Shown piece by piece: positions 51,992 to 60,319 of a stretch of 64,000 nt of DNA. The notes under the pieces are model-generated. The model searched no databases and was not told the DNA's origin. It saw only the letters and a program-made list of their open reading frames with translations. The stretch is from Azorhizobium caulinodans ORS 571 (GTDB taxonomy: Bacteria; Pseudomonadota; Alphaproteobacteria; Rhizobiales; Xanthobacteraceae). The stretch covers positions 687,501 through 751,500 of the forward strand of contig NC_009937.1 of assembly GCF_000010525.1 (NCBI RefSeq), in the 5' to 3' direction. The position numbers and the translations under genes were made by a program. The first letter of the stretch is position 1; each line of letters opens with the position of its first letter.

Positions 51992-52591
51992 TTGATTTCC
52001 GTCATCATTCCCACCAAGGATTCGGAACGCGAGCTCGTGCCGGTGCTTTCCGCGCTGGTGGCCGGCGTGACCGCAGGCATCCTGCGCGATGTGATCCTGG
52101 TGGATGGTGGTTCTGTCGACGAGACCGCCAAGATCGCCGATGCGGCGGGCTGCCTCTTCATTCCCTCGGTCAATGATCCCGGCCTGCGCATGAAGCAGGG
52201 CGCTCAGCATTCGCGCGGCCGCTGGCTCCTGTTTCTCGGCGCCAATGCCGTGCTGGCGGAAGGCTGGGCCCGTGAAGTGGGCGCATTCCTCGAAACGGCG
52301 GAGCGGCGTGGCGCCGCCGATCGCATGGTCGCGACCTTCCGGCTCTCCGTGGACGGCTTTGGTCTGCGGCCACGCTTCGGCGAAGCGGTGGCGGCGGCCA
52401 AGCTTGCCGTTTTCGGCCGTCCCAAGGCGGGGCAGGGGCTGCTGATCAGCCGCAAGCATTATGAGCGCATCGGCGGCCATGCCGCTGGCGTTGCCACCGA
52501 ACGGCGCCTGTTCAGCCGCATCCGGCGCCGCGACATGTATGTCTTTCAAAGCCGTGTGATGCTGGCGGAAGCGGATGTTTCCGCCCCCTGA
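51992..52591 (+). CDS. Small glycosyltransferase family 2-like protein
   Basis: 199 residues from a TTG start (no nearer ATG gives the full fold; GGGGAG lies upstream). The N-terminal Rossmann part is a clear GT2: ISVIIPTKDSERELVPVLSAL, VILVDGGSVDETAKIA. The usual metal-binding DxD, expected at LDADxxL, reads LGANAVL (about 82-88), so both acids are missing. The C-terminal acceptor part is short (GQGLLISRKHYERIGG). It may be an inactive or unusual transferase. It stands alone, 142 bases before a tRNA. Confidence 0.75.
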   Translation: MISVIIPTKDSERELVPVLSALVAGVTAGILRDVILVDGGSVDETAKIADAAGCLFIPSVNDPGLRMKQGAQHSRGRWLLFLGANAVLAEGWAREVGAFLETAERRGAADRMVATFRLSVDGFGLRPRFGEAVAAAKLAVFGRPKAGQGLLISRKHYERIGGHAAGVATERRLFSRIRRRDMYVFQSRVMLAEADVSAP

Positions 52592-52733
52592 CGGGGCCTG
52601 TGTAAAACTCTCGGCTCCCCTCTGGACCCGCCGCGGTGAATTGCGTATAGAAGCGCCCTCGCCGCCGGATAACGGTGGCGCCGCTTCCAAACGGGCGGGG
52701 CGAGACCGGAATGCCGGTTCGAGCCAAATCGCT

Positions 52734-52807
52734 TGGGGGATAGTTCAACGGTAGAACCGCGGACTCTGACTCCGTTAATCCTGGTTCGAATCCAGGTCCC
52801 CCAGCCA
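52734..52807 (+). tRNA. tRNA-Gln (anticodon CUG), CCA encoded
   Basis: Acceptor stem TGGGGGA/TCCCCCA, D arm GTTC...GAAC with GG in the loop, anticodon arm with loop CTCTGAC (anticodon CTG, reads CAG), T arm CTGG-TTCGAATC-CAGG-type, discriminator G and a genomic CCA at 52805-52807. All stems pair. Unusually for this region it stands alone, not in a tRNA cluster. Confidence 0.95.
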
Positions 52808-52889
52808 CTGTTTTTGCATCACGACACATCGATATCGGCGGGCTTCTGCCGTGACGTCTGCTCCGGACCGCCGGTGCTGTCGCTCGCGC

Positions 52890-53336
52890 CTATTCCCCCG
52901 TGGGGATGACCTCGACGGTGGTCCAGAGAGGGCGGCCGGTGTCGGAGAGATTGTACTGCGCTTCGGCGCGGTAGCGCGTGCGGCGGACGGTGCTGCCCGG
53001 GCCGGCGAAATCGATATAGCCGTTCACGATGAATTTCTGGTGCTCGGGGTCGTGCCACACGGTGGTGCTGGGACCCGGGCAGGGCTCGAGCTGGGCGCGC
53101 TCGGAGAAGCGCTCGGCCACCTTGGCAAGGATGGCCGCGCAGGCGTCCGCGGCCGAGGCGTTGATGCGGAAGGCCGCGTCGCTGGCTTGGGGCGCAGGTT
53201 CCTTGGTGCTTGCCGGACCCTGCAGATAGAAGCTGGCCGCAACTGCAAGCATCGCAACGGTCGCTGCCGCAAGCCCGTAAGACCCCTTGCCCATCCCCAC
53301 GTGTGCCGCCTCAAACCACGGTTGATGTCTGTTCAT
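52890..53336 (-). CDS. Unknown single-pass membrane or exported protein
   Basis: 148 residues from ATG 53336. One hydrophobic helix at about 17-37 (YGLAAATVAMLAVAASFYL), then a periplasmic domain with two Cys (DACAAILAKVAERFSER, LEPCPGPSTTVWHDPEH) and a beta-rich end (FIVNGYIDFAGPGSTVRR, LWTTVEVIPTGE). No family recognised. It is convergent with the tRNA and lies in a stretch of small accessory genes. Confidence 0.65.
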   Translation of the reverse strand: MNRHQPWFEAAHVGMGKGSYGLAAATVAMLAVAASFYLQGPASTKEPAPQASDAAFRINASAADACAAILAKVAERFSERAQLEPCPGPSTTVWHDPEHQKFIVNGYIDFAGPGSTVRRTRYRAEAQYNLSDTGRPLWTTVEVIPTGE

Positions 53337-53455
53337 ACCGCTTGCCCCTTGATGCGCCAACCTTTCCGGTTGGTCTGAGGGCCAGATGGATGCGGAGGTG
53401 GTATGCGCTGGCGTCGGGCGTATCGCCCGACAGCCTGTTCTCTGGAAGGACCGGC

Positions 53456-53719
53456 TCAGGCGGCGTGCAGCATCACACCGGGCGCCGTGGCACGCACGGC
53501 CTCGATCCAGGTGGTAATCGCCCGCCAGGCGCGGGCCTGGAGGTCGGGGCTGGCGGCAGCCTCGATCTGGTCCACGAGCAGTTCGCAATATTCGGTGAGA
53601 GGGTGCTGGATGCCGCGCACCAGAACGACGGCATCGTTCAGCGTGCGCAGGACGTGGCGGCGGCCATCGATCCAGATGTGGAGGGACGTCTGCATGGGCG
53701 CGTTCGCTTCTCTGTTCAT
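53456..53719 (-). CDS. DUF982-like small protein
   Basis: 87 residues from ATG 53719 after GGGGATC. The pattern of a short beta pair (LHIWIDGRRHVLRTLNDAV) followed by helices (EYCELLVDQIEAAAS, QARAWRAITTWIEAV) fits the DUF982 small proteins that are numerous in rhizobia and of unknown function. The assignment is by pattern. Confidence 0.55.
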   Translation of the reverse strand: MNREANAPMQTSLHIWIDGRRHVLRTLNDAVVLVRGIQHPLTEYCELLVDQIEAAASPDLQARAWRAITTWIEAVRATAPGVMLHAA

Positions 53720-54123
53720 TGCTTGATCCCCGGATGGACCGCGGTGGACGGCGAGCGTCGCCGACGATCCGCGGCAGAAACGCGAAACCTGCGGATGGGT
53801 TCCATGGCTTCCGATCACGCTTTTGAAATCCGGCGGCACGCGGCTGGGCCGTATCTCTTTACTGTTCCGCCCGAACCCGCGAGGCGGCAAGGAGGATATT
53901 TCTGCCAATTCAGGATTGAGACAAATCAATTCTTCTTGGGAATTGGCGCTGGCTGGATCATAGGATGGGTGGCTTCTTGGATCAATTTCAAGTTTTTGTG
54001 CGATTGCTTGTTTGAATTGTGCAAATGCGAGAAAGCGGGCCGGAGCGTTGCTCCGGCCCTGTGTCTTATTTGCTCGGGGGCGGTCTGGCGGATATGGCCG
54101 TAGCCTCAATCCGCCTCAGACCG
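53720..54123. other. Low-GC intergenic stretch
   Basis: 404 bases, with a notably AT-rich part at about 53880-54030, unlike the flanks. No gene with support is seen. The end holds the terminator of the KGG-repeat gene (54037-54059). The composition suggests either a promoter region for the DUF982-like gene or foreign DNA. Confidence 0.4.
54037..54059 (-). terminator. Terminator of the KGG-repeat gene
   Basis: A perfect 10-bp stem (GGGCCGGAGC and its complement, 3-base loop) followed on the minus strand by GCTTTCTC, 65 bases after the gene's stop. Confidence 0.6.
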
Positions 54124-54399
54124 TCAGCTCTGGCCGCCCTTCCGGCCCGCCTCGGAGGCGAGGTCGTGGTCCTGCGAGAAGGAGCGCTTTTCGTCCGGCA
54201 CCGACTGGCCACCCTTGCGTCCGGCTTCCGCCGCCCGCTCGGGGTTCTGCGCGAAATTGCCGGAACCGCCCTGCTGGCCCATGTTGCCGCTGGACTGGCT
54301 GTGCTGCTGCGTGGACTGGCCGCCCTTGCGGCCGGCTTCGCTGGCCTTCTCACGATCATTGGCGAAGTTGCCGGAGCCGCCCTGCTGATTGTTGGCCAT
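54124..54399 (-). CDS. KGG-repeat (Con-10/general stress) protein
   Basis: 91 residues from ATG 54399, 5 bases after GGGAGG. Three copies of EAGRKGGQS (residues 21-29, 58-66, 83-91) are separated by Gln/Ser/Gly-rich segments with repeated GGSGNFA. This is the stress-induced KGG repeat found in Con-10/GsiB-type hydrophilic proteins, linked to desiccation and stress. The protein should be disordered. Single gene with its own terminator. Confidence 0.88.
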   Translation of the reverse strand: MANNQQGGSGNFANDREKASEAGRKGGQSTQQHSQSSGNMGQQGGSGNFAQNPERAAEAGRKGGQSVPDEKRSFSQDHDLASEAGRKGGQS

Positions 54400-54660
54400 G
54401 AATGCCTCCCGTCTTTGATGCTCCCCAGCCACCAGACAACGGGTCTAGCGGGAGCCTGTTCCCGGGAATACATGCGTTTCACGCCAATCTTCCGGCCCGA
54501 TCCGCCCGGCTCAAGCTCATGATGCAGCGCAGGAAATTCGGCCTGGAGCGTGGCGGGAGGCCATGGCTAATTCAAACGAAAATATTGATTGATTGTAGAA
54601 AAATAACTCCATTGATTGATGATCGAAAACGACGATGCTGGAGGGCGGAAGGATCATCCC

Positions 54661-55728
54661 ATGTCGCTCAATTCCCCCATCCCCGCTCCCGCCGCCGCAG
54701 GCCCCACGTCGTTTCTCTCGCGCCTGCAGGTCACGCATCTCGCCCCCGGTCTCGCGCTGTCCGCCGGCCTCGTCGCGATCGCCTATCTCCTGCGCACCGT
54801 GCTGAACGTGCCGGCGCTGAGCCCGCTGGTGGTCGCCATCTTCCTCGGCATGGCGTTCCACAATTTTATCGGCACGCCGAAGCGGGCCGTGCCGGGCGTG
54901 AAGTTCGCCATGCGCCGGGTGCTGCGCGGGGCCATCGTCCTGCTGGGTCTGCAACTCACCTTCACGCAGGTGCGCACCGTTGGGCTGGATGGCATGGCCA
55001 TCGTAATCATCACGCTCGTCTCCACCTTCTTCGTCACCCGCTGGCTCGGGCGGCGGATCGGTGTGGAAGCCGGCCTGTCGGAGCTGATCGCAGCGGGCAC
55101 GTCGATCTGCGGTGCTTCCGCGGTGATCGCCACCAATACGGTGACCCGCGCCTCCGATGAGGACGTGGCCTATGCGGTGGCATGCGTGACGGTGTTCGGC
55201 TCGCTCTCCATGTTCCTCTATCCGGTGCTGGCGCCGCTCACGGGCTTTGACGCCCATGCCTATGGCCTGTGGGCGGGCGCTTCCATCCACGAGATCGCGC
55301 AGGTGGTGGCCGCCGCCTTCCAGGGCGGGCAGTCGGCCGGCGAGTTCGGCACCATCGCCAAGCTCAACCGCGTCATCCTGCTGGCCCCGCTGGTCCTCGC
55401 GCTCGGCTTCGCCGCCGCCCGCAAGGCCCGCGCCTCGGGCCACGGCGGCAAGGTGGAGGCCCCGCCGGTGCCGTGGTTCATCCTCGGCTTCCTCGCGATG
55501 ATCGTGGTGAACAGCTTCGGTCTCGTCCCGGCTTCCGTCACCAGCACGGTCGCCCCCATCACCACCATGCTGCTGGCCGTGGCGCTGGCGGCGATGGGAC
55601 TGGAGACGGACGTGCGCAAGCTCAAGGCCCGCGGCTGGAGGCCTCTTGCCCTCGGCACCGCCTCGTGGCTGTTCATTTCCGCCCTCAGCTTCGGCCTCAT
55701 CTGGCTGTCGCCCCGGCTGTTCGGGTGA
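54661..55728 (+). CDS. YeiH/UPF0324 family membrane transporter (putative sulfate exporter)
   Basis: 355 residues from ATG 54661 after GGAAGGA. About ten membrane helices are visible. Family motifs are VVAIFLGMAFHNFIG, RGAIVLLGLQLTF, ELIAAGTSICGASAVIATN and WAGASIHEIAQVVAAAF. This is the YeiH family, annotated as putative sulfate exporters and often near sulfonate or sulfite metabolism genes. A LysR gene follows 19 bases later in the same direction, as the yeiE-yeiH neighbours of E. coli, though there in another arrangement. Confidence 0.88.
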   Translation: MSLNSPIPAPAAAGPTSFLSRLQVTHLAPGLALSAGLVAIAYLLRTVLNVPALSPLVVAIFLGMAFHNFIGTPKRAVPGVKFAMRRVLRGAIVLLGLQLTFTQVRTVGLDGMAIVIITLVSTFFVTRWLGRRIGVEAGLSELIAAGTSICGASAVIATNTVTRASDEDVAYAVACVTVFGSLSMFLYPVLAPLTGFDAHAYGLWAGASIHEIAQVVAAAFQGGQSAGEFGTIAKLNRVILLAPLVLALGFAAARKARASGHGGKVEAPPVPWFILGFLAMIVVNSFGLVPASVTSTVAPITTMLLAVALAAMGLETDVRKLKARGWRPLALGTASWLFISALSFGLIWLSPRLFG

Positions 55729-55747
55729 GGGGCGCGAGAGAGGCGCG

Positions 55748-56632
55748 ATGACGCTCGATCAGCTCAAGGTCTTCGTGGCGGTCGCGGATCATCTTCACAT
55801 GACCCGCGCCGCCGAGGCGCTGCACATGACGCAATCGGCCGTCAGCGCCTCCATCGCCGCCCTCGAACAGTCCTGCGGACAACCCTTGTTTGACCGGGTC
55901 GGCCGGCGGATCGAACTCACCGCCGCCGGTCGTCTCTTTGTGGGAGAGGCGCAGGCCATCCTGAAGCGGGTGGCACAGGCGCGCGATGCGCTCTCGGACC
56001 TCGCGGGCCTTGCGCGCGGCACCCTCACTCTCCACGCCAGCCAGACCATCGCCAATTACTGGCTCGCCCCGCGCATGAATGCCTTCCACGCCGCTCATCC
56101 GGGCATCCGGCTGGAGCTCGGCATCGGCAACACCACGCAGGTGGCGGCGGCGGTGCGGGACGGACTGGCCGATCTCGGCTTCGTCGAGGGCGAGGTGGAG
56201 GAGCCGCTGATCGTGCGCCGCCGCGTGCCGGGCGATGAACTGGTGCTGGTGGCGTCGGCGGACGCGCCCTATGCCGATCTGGACACCCTCTCCGCGCACG
56301 ACATCGCCGCCATGCCCTTCGTGCTGCGCGAGCCGGGCTCCGGCACCCGGCAGATGTTCGAGGCCGCCTGCCGCCGGCTGGGGGTGAAGCCGCAGGCGGT
56401 CACCATCGTCTTCGAACTGCCGTCCAACGAGGCGGTGCTGAGCGCGGTGGCGGCCGGGGCAGGGGCGACGGTGATCTCGCGGCTGGTGGCGGAGGCGGGC
56501 TTGAAGGCGGGGACGCTGAAGGCCCTGCCGCTGGCCCTGCCGCCGCGCAATTTCTATGTGCTGCATCATGGCGAGCGGGATCGCTCGCGGGCGGCGGAGG
56601 CCTTTGTGGGCTTCATCGCGCCGCCCAAATGA
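55748..56632 (+). CDS. LysR-family transcriptional regulator (YeiE-like by context)
   Basis: 294 residues from ATG 55748. N-terminal winged helix (LDQLKVFVAVADHLHMTRAA, LHMTQSAVSASIAALEQ) and a two-lobed effector domain (GTLTLHASQTIANYWLAPRM, LREPGSGTRQMFEAACRR). It directly follows the YeiH-type transporter and is probably co-transcribed, so it likely regulates it; YeiE in enterics responds to sulfite (known for that protein, not shown here). Confidence 0.9.
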   Translation: MTLDQLKVFVAVADHLHMTRAAEALHMTQSAVSASIAALEQSCGQPLFDRVGRRIELTAAGRLFVGEAQAILKRVAQARDALSDLAGLARGTLTLHASQTIANYWLAPRMNAFHAAHPGIRLELGIGNTTQVAAAVRDGLADLGFVEGEVEEPLIVRRRVPGDELVLVASADAPYADLDTLSAHDIAAMPFVLREPGSGTRQMFEAACRRLGVKPQAVTIVFELPSNEAVLSAVAAGAGATVISRLVAEAGLKAGTLKALPLALPPRNFYVLHHGERDRSRAAEAFVGFIAPPK

Positions 56633-56634
56633 AA

Positions 56635-56659
56635 ACGGCCCGCCACCGGGGCGGGCCGT
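56635..56659 (-). terminator. Terminator of the FAH-family gene (possibly bidirectional)
   Basis: ACGGCCCGCC and GGCGGGCCGT form a 10-bp stem with a 5-base loop. On the minus strand it runs into TTTTC, 22 bases past the hydrolase stop. It also overlaps the end of the LysR gene's trailer. Confidence 0.7.
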
Positions 56660-56680
56660 CTGCTCATTGCTGCAACGCGC

Positions 56681-57370
56681 TCAGGCGAAGGTGACTTCCA
56701 GCTCGCCCACGTTGGCGACGCCGCCCTTCAGCACGTCGCCGGCCTTCACCGGGCCGACGCCCGCAGGCGTGCCGGCGAAAATGAGGTCGCCGGGCTGGAG
56801 CGTGAAGAAGGTGGAGAGGGTGGCGATCATCTCCGGCACCTTCCAGATCATCTGGTTGAGGTCGCCGTCCTGCTTCGTCTCCCCATTCACCGAGAGCCAG
56901 ATGCGGCCGGTGGACGGGTGGCCGATCTCGGACGCAGGCACGAGGCCGCTTGCCGGGGCGGACTGCTCATAGGCCTTGGCGATATCCCACGGGCGGCCGA
57001 GCTTCTTCTGCTCCGCCTGGAGGTCGCGGCGGGTGAGGTCGATGCCGACCCCGTAGCCGAACACGTGGTCGAGCGCCTTCTCCACCGGGATGTCGTCGCC
57101 GCCGGTCTTCAGCGCGACGATCATCTCGATCTCGTAATGCACGTCCTTGGTCAGCTTCGGATAGGGAATGGTCGAGCCGCTTGGGACGAGATTGTCGGGG
57201 TTCTTCTGGAAGAAGAAGGGCGGCTCGCGGTTCGGGTCGTGACCCATCTCGATGGCGTGGTCGGCGAAGTTGCGGCCGACGCAATAGATGCGGTGAACCG
57301 GAAAGAGCGCATCCGTGCCCTTCACCGGCAGGGTGGGGACAACGGGGGCGGGAATGACGAAGCTGGCCAT
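56681..57370 (-). CDS. Fumarylacetoacetate hydrolase family protein
   Basis: 229 residues, the short FAH form. Motifs are IYCVGRNFADHAIEMG, PPFFFQKNPDNLVPSG, HYEIEMIVAL (metal-binding acids), GYGVGIDLTRRDLQ and GDLIFAGTPAGVGP. Members cleave or decarboxylate diketo acids, for example fumarylpyruvate or acylpyruvate. Without neighbours of a pathway the substrate is open. The start lies in MASFVIPAP after GGAG. Confidence 0.92.
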   Translation of the reverse strand: MASFVIPAPVVPTLPVKGTDALFPVHRIYCVGRNFADHAIEMGHDPNREPPFFFQKNPDNLVPSGSTIPYPKLTKDVHYEIEMIVALKTGGDDIPVEKALDHVFGYGVGIDLTRRDLQAEQKKLGRPWDIAKAYEQSAPASGLVPASEIGHPSTGRIWLSVNGETKQDGDLNQMIWKVPEMIATLSTFFTLQPGDLIFAGTPAGVGPVKAGDVLKGGVANVGELEVTFA

Positions 57371-57483
57371 GGAGGGCTCCTCGATAGACGCCCCCGCTTA
57401 GAGCAAGTCGCCGTCGAGTTGAAGCCGATTAAGCCGTATCCGCCGCTTCAAATGCCTGAAATCACACGGCCGTAGCGTAAGAA

Positions 57484-57506
57484 GGCGCCCGGCTTGGCCG
57501 GGCGCC
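57484..57506 (-). terminator. Terminator of msrA
   Basis: GGCGCCCGGC and GCCGGGCGCC, perfect 10-bp stem with a 3-base loop, followed on the minus strand by TTCTTAC, 6 bases after the msrA stop. Confidence 0.6.
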
Positions 57507-57512
57507 CGATGC

Positions 57513-58169
57513 TCACTGGGCCGCGACGCCCACCCCGATGGGGCAGGAGACGCCGGTGCCGCCAAGCCCGCAGTAGCCGCCGGGATTCTTCGACAGATAC
57601 TGCTGGTGATAGTCCTCGGCGAAATAGAACGGCCCGCCGTCGATGATCTCGGTGGTGATGGGTCCGAAGCCCTTGGCCTTCAGCGCGGCCTCATAGCTTG
57701 CCTTCACCGCCTCGGCGACAGCCTTCTCCTGCGGGTCGCTCGTATAGATGCCGGAGCGATACTGCGTGCCCACGTCATTGCCCTGCCGCATGCCCTGCGT
57801 GGGGTCGTGGCTCTCGAAGAAGAGCTTCACGAGATCGGCATAGGAGATGACGGCCGGGTCATAGACCACCAGCACGCCTTCCGTGTGCCCGGTGCGGCCG
57901 GAGCACACTTCCTCATAGGTGGGATTGGGCGTGAGGCCGGCGAGATAGCCCACCGCCGTGACCCAGACGCCCGGCGTGCGCCAGAAGGCGCGCTCCGCGC
58001 CCCAGAAGCAGCCGAGGGCGAAGATCGCCGTCCGGAAGCCGTCCGGATAGGGGCCCTTCAGCGGATTCTGGTTCACATGGTGCAGGCGGGCGGTGGGAAT
58101 GGCGTCGGGGCGGCCCTTGAGGGCGGTCTCGGGCGTCGGAAGGTCCAGGGGCTTCTTCGACCAGAACAT
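57513..58169 (-). CDS. msrA: Peptide methionine-S-sulfoxide reductase MsrA
   Basis: 218 residues from ATG 58169 (a longer frame is not supported). The catalytic Cys54 lies in [22 protein letters not shown] and [19 protein letters not shown] are further family motifs, with extra Cys near the C-terminus for recycling. It repairs oxidised methionine with thioredoxin. The MsrB activity is not encoded here. Single gene with its own terminator. Confidence 0.95.
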   Translation of the reverse strand: MFWSKKPLDLPTPETALKGRPDAIPTARLHHVNQNPLKGPYPDGFRTAIFALGCFWGAERAFWRTPGVWVTAVGYLAGLTPNPTYEEVCSGRTGHTEGVLVVYDPAVISYADLVKLFFESHDPTQGMRQGNDVGTQYRSGIYTSDPQEKAVAEAVKASYEAALKAKGFGPITTEIIDGGPFYFAEDYHQQYLSKNPGGYCGLGGTGVSCPIGVGVAAQ

Positions 58170-58233
58170 GGCGCGCTCCTTTTGTGTTCGAGCGCAGATA
58201 TGGGGTGCCGCCCACCGTTCCGCGAGGGGCGTC

Positions 58234-58548
58234 TCAGGCAGCCTCGAAGGGCGAGCGCTCCCGCACACGACCAATGGAGAGCAGCACGGCGCCCACGAGC
58301 CCCAGCAGGAAGAAGAGCGGCAGGTTCAGCAGCGGGGCGCCGACATGCGTCCAGAGGAAAGGTGACAAGGCCGTGAGCTTGGCCTGCGCAGCGTCATAAG
58401 TGCCGGGCGAGAGCGAGACCCACGCGCGATAGGCGGAGGTGTAGACGATATCCGAAGCGGCAATGGAGCGCGTGCCGTCCACGACCAGCGCCACGAAGGC
58501 CCCGGCCATGAGCCAGAAACCCAGGAAACGGAACAGGAACCGGATCAT
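58234..58548 (-). CDS. Small two-helix membrane protein
   Basis: 104 residues from ATG 58548, 4 bases after GAGG. Membrane helices at about 5-25 ([18 protein letters not shown]) and 73-93 ([20 protein letters not shown]); the loop between contains [16 protein letters not shown]. Found widely as a hypothetical protein in this order as far as the pattern shows; no function can be named. It lies upstream of msrA (64 bases) in the same direction. Confidence 0.7.
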   Translation of the reverse strand: MIRFLFRFLGFWLMAGAFVALVVDGTRSIAASDIVYTSAYRAWVSLSPGTYDAAQAKLTALSPFLWTHVGAPLLNLPLFFLLGLVGAVLLSIGRVRERSPFEAA

Positions 58549-58752
58549 CGCGCCTCGCGTCCACGTGCCGGCGGTCTGCCGCCGACATCCCATCCTTAGA
58601 TCAAGATGGGAGCGGCGGAAACTCTGCCGGTTCCAGCGGTAGCGGCCGGCCGTTGCGTTCGAGAAGGCGGCGGGATGTCGCTGCCGTCCTGCGGTGGATG
58701 CGGCCCTGCGCCGGACGCAAGGCTCTTGAAGAGCGCGGCCGTTCTTGCTTCC

Positions 58753-59271
58753 ATGGACGGCATGACGACAGGCCTTATCGAGATCCGTCGGGCCCGGCCG
58801 CAGGACGCTCCGTCCCTTGCGGAGGTGCATGACGCGGCCTGGCGCACCGCCTATCGCGGCCTCATTCCCGGCCTCGAGCTGGAGCGGATGATCGAGCGGC
58901 GCGGACCGAAATGGTGGCAGTCCGCCATCCGCCGGGGCAGCCGCATCTCCGTGCTGTTGGTGGGCGACGAGGTGGCCGGCTACACCAATTACGGTGGCAA
59001 CCGCGCCAAGAACCTGCCCTTCGGCGGCGAGATCTACGAGATCTATCTGAAGCCCGTCTATCAGGGCCTCGGCTTTGGACAACGGCTGTTTTCGGCCGCG
59101 CGGCGCGATCTCTCGCTCGCCGGCTTGCCGGGCCTCGTGGTGTGGGCGCTGTCAGACAATCAAGGCGCCATCGGCTTTTACGAGGCCCTGGGTGGACAGG
59201 CGGTCGCAGCCTCCACCGAACGCTTTGGTGGAAAAGTTCTGGACAAAACGGCTTTCGGTTGGCAGCGGTAG
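58753..59271 (+). CDS. GNAT-family N-acetyltransferase
   Basis: 172 residues from ATG 58753; ATG 58762 is equally possible as neither has a clear ribosome site. The acetyl-CoA-binding core is visible: IYEIYLKPVYQGLGFGQRL (motif A, Q/RxxGxG/A form) and VWALSDNQGAIGFYEALGG (motif B). It transfers an acetyl group to an unknown amine. Divergent from the membrane protein gene. Confidence 0.85.
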   Translation: MDGMTTGLIEIRRARPQDAPSLAEVHDAAWRTAYRGLIPGLELERMIERRGPKWWQSAIRRGSRISVLLVGDEVAGYTNYGGNRAKNLPFGGEIYEIYLKPVYQGLGFGQRLFSAARRDLSLAGLPGLVVWALSDNQGAIGFYEALGGQAVAASTERFGGKVLDKTAFGWQR

Positions 59272-59427
59272 CGCCGCCGGCGAGATCGGCGGTTCCCGAG
59301 GGCTGGATCCGGCCAGAGCACATCTGGCTGCCGCATTCACCTCATGTCTTTAACGCGAGCGCGGCGTGCGCCCCCCGGATGCGGGCGGTGCGGGGCGCGC
59401 TCCAGGCTGCAAGTGAGCGCAACACTC

Positions 59428-59961
59428 ATGCGTATCGACGCGATTCCGGTCGGCAAGAACCCGCCCCATGAAGTGAACGTGGTGATCGAGGTTCCGATCG
59501 GCGGCGAGCCCATCAAGTATGAGATGGACAAGGATGCCGGTGCCCTGTTCGTGGACCGCTTCCTCTACACCGCCATGCGCTATCCGGGGAATTACGGCTT
59601 CATCCCGCACACCCTCTCGGGCGACGGCGATCCGTGCGACGTGCTCGTGGCCAACACCCGCGCCATCGTGCCGGGCGCCGTCATGTCCGTGCGTCCGGTC
59701 GGCGTGCTGCTGATGGAAGACGAGAGCGGCGTCGACGAGAAGATCATCGCCGTGCCCGGCCCCAAGCTCACCAAGCGCTATGACAAGGTGCTGAGCTACA
59801 AGGATCTGGCCGACATCACGCTCAAGCAGATCGAGCACTTCTTCGAGCACTACAAGGATCTTGAGCCCAACAAGTGGGTGAAGATCATCCGCTGGGGCGA
59901 TGCCGAGGAAGCCCACAAGCTCATCCTCGAAGGCATCGAGCGGGCCAAGTCCAAGGCCTGA
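59428..59961 (+). CDS. ppa: Inorganic pyrophosphatase
   Basis: 177 residues, normal for the family I enzyme. The signature [11 protein letters not shown] holds D66, D68 and D71 that bind Mg; [32 protein letters not shown] and [11 protein letters not shown] are also typical. It hydrolyses pyrophosphate in the cytoplasm. Start ATG 59428; the frame upstream is Arg/Cys-rich and not part of the enzyme. Confidence 0.97.
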   Translation: MRIDAIPVGKNPPHEVNVVIEVPIGGEPIKYEMDKDAGALFVDRFLYTAMRYPGNYGFIPHTLSGDGDPCDVLVANTRAIVPGAVMSVRPVGVLLMEDESGVDEKIIAVPGPKLTKRYDKVLSYKDLADITLKQIEHFFEHYKDLEPNKWVKIIRWGDAEEAHKLILEGIERAKSKA

Positions 59962-60004
59962 GCGTTCCGGCTGTCTCGTCCCTCTCCCGTGCGCGGGGGA
60001 GGGA

Positions 60005-60277
60005 TCATTGCGGATCGGGCGGGGTCTTCGGCTTGCGCGGATGCGTGGAGGAGAAGGCGGCCGCCTGATCGGCGTCGGCGGCGGGCGCTTCCGCCGTACA
60101 GCGCGTGGTCGGCGGGCTGCCGCAGACCCGGCCGATATTGGCCCAGCCGACACATCGTCCGTCCGGCCCGCGATAACCGGGGCCACCCCGGCTTCCGCAG
60201 CCGCGTTCGGCCGCGACCGGCCCTGACATCATCACAATCGAGGCGGTGACAACCGCAAGCAATGCACGCTGAAACAT
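60005..60277 (-). CDS. Small exported Cys-containing protein
   Basis: 90 residues. Signal peptide ALLAVVTASIVMMSGPVAA is followed by a short Gly/Cys-rich part (CGSRGGPGYRGPDGRCVGW, VCGSPPTTRCTAE) and a Pro/Lys tail. Four Cys may make two disulphides. Rhizobial genomes carry many such small proteins of unknown function. Lies 42 bases downstream of nasA in the same direction. Confidence 0.65.
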   Translation of the reverse strand: MFQRALLAVVTASIVMMSGPVAAERGCGSRGGPGYRGPDGRCVGWANIGRVCGSPPTTRCTAEAPAADADQAAAFSSTHPRKPKTPPDPQ

Positions 60278-60319
60278 GGCGTGCGTTTGCCATCGCTTGT
60301 GCCCGCTGTCGAGCGGGCG

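Noticed and set aside
51592-52191. 199-residue minus-strand frame across the intergenic region and the GT2-like gene
   Set aside because: Overlaps the better-supported glycosyltransferase and has Arg/Ser-rich, motif-free sequence.
53750-54103. Plus-strand open frame with hydrophobic end in the low-GC stretch
   Set aside because: No ribosome site, runs through the DUF982-like gene in antisense and through a terminator hairpin; no recognisable domain.
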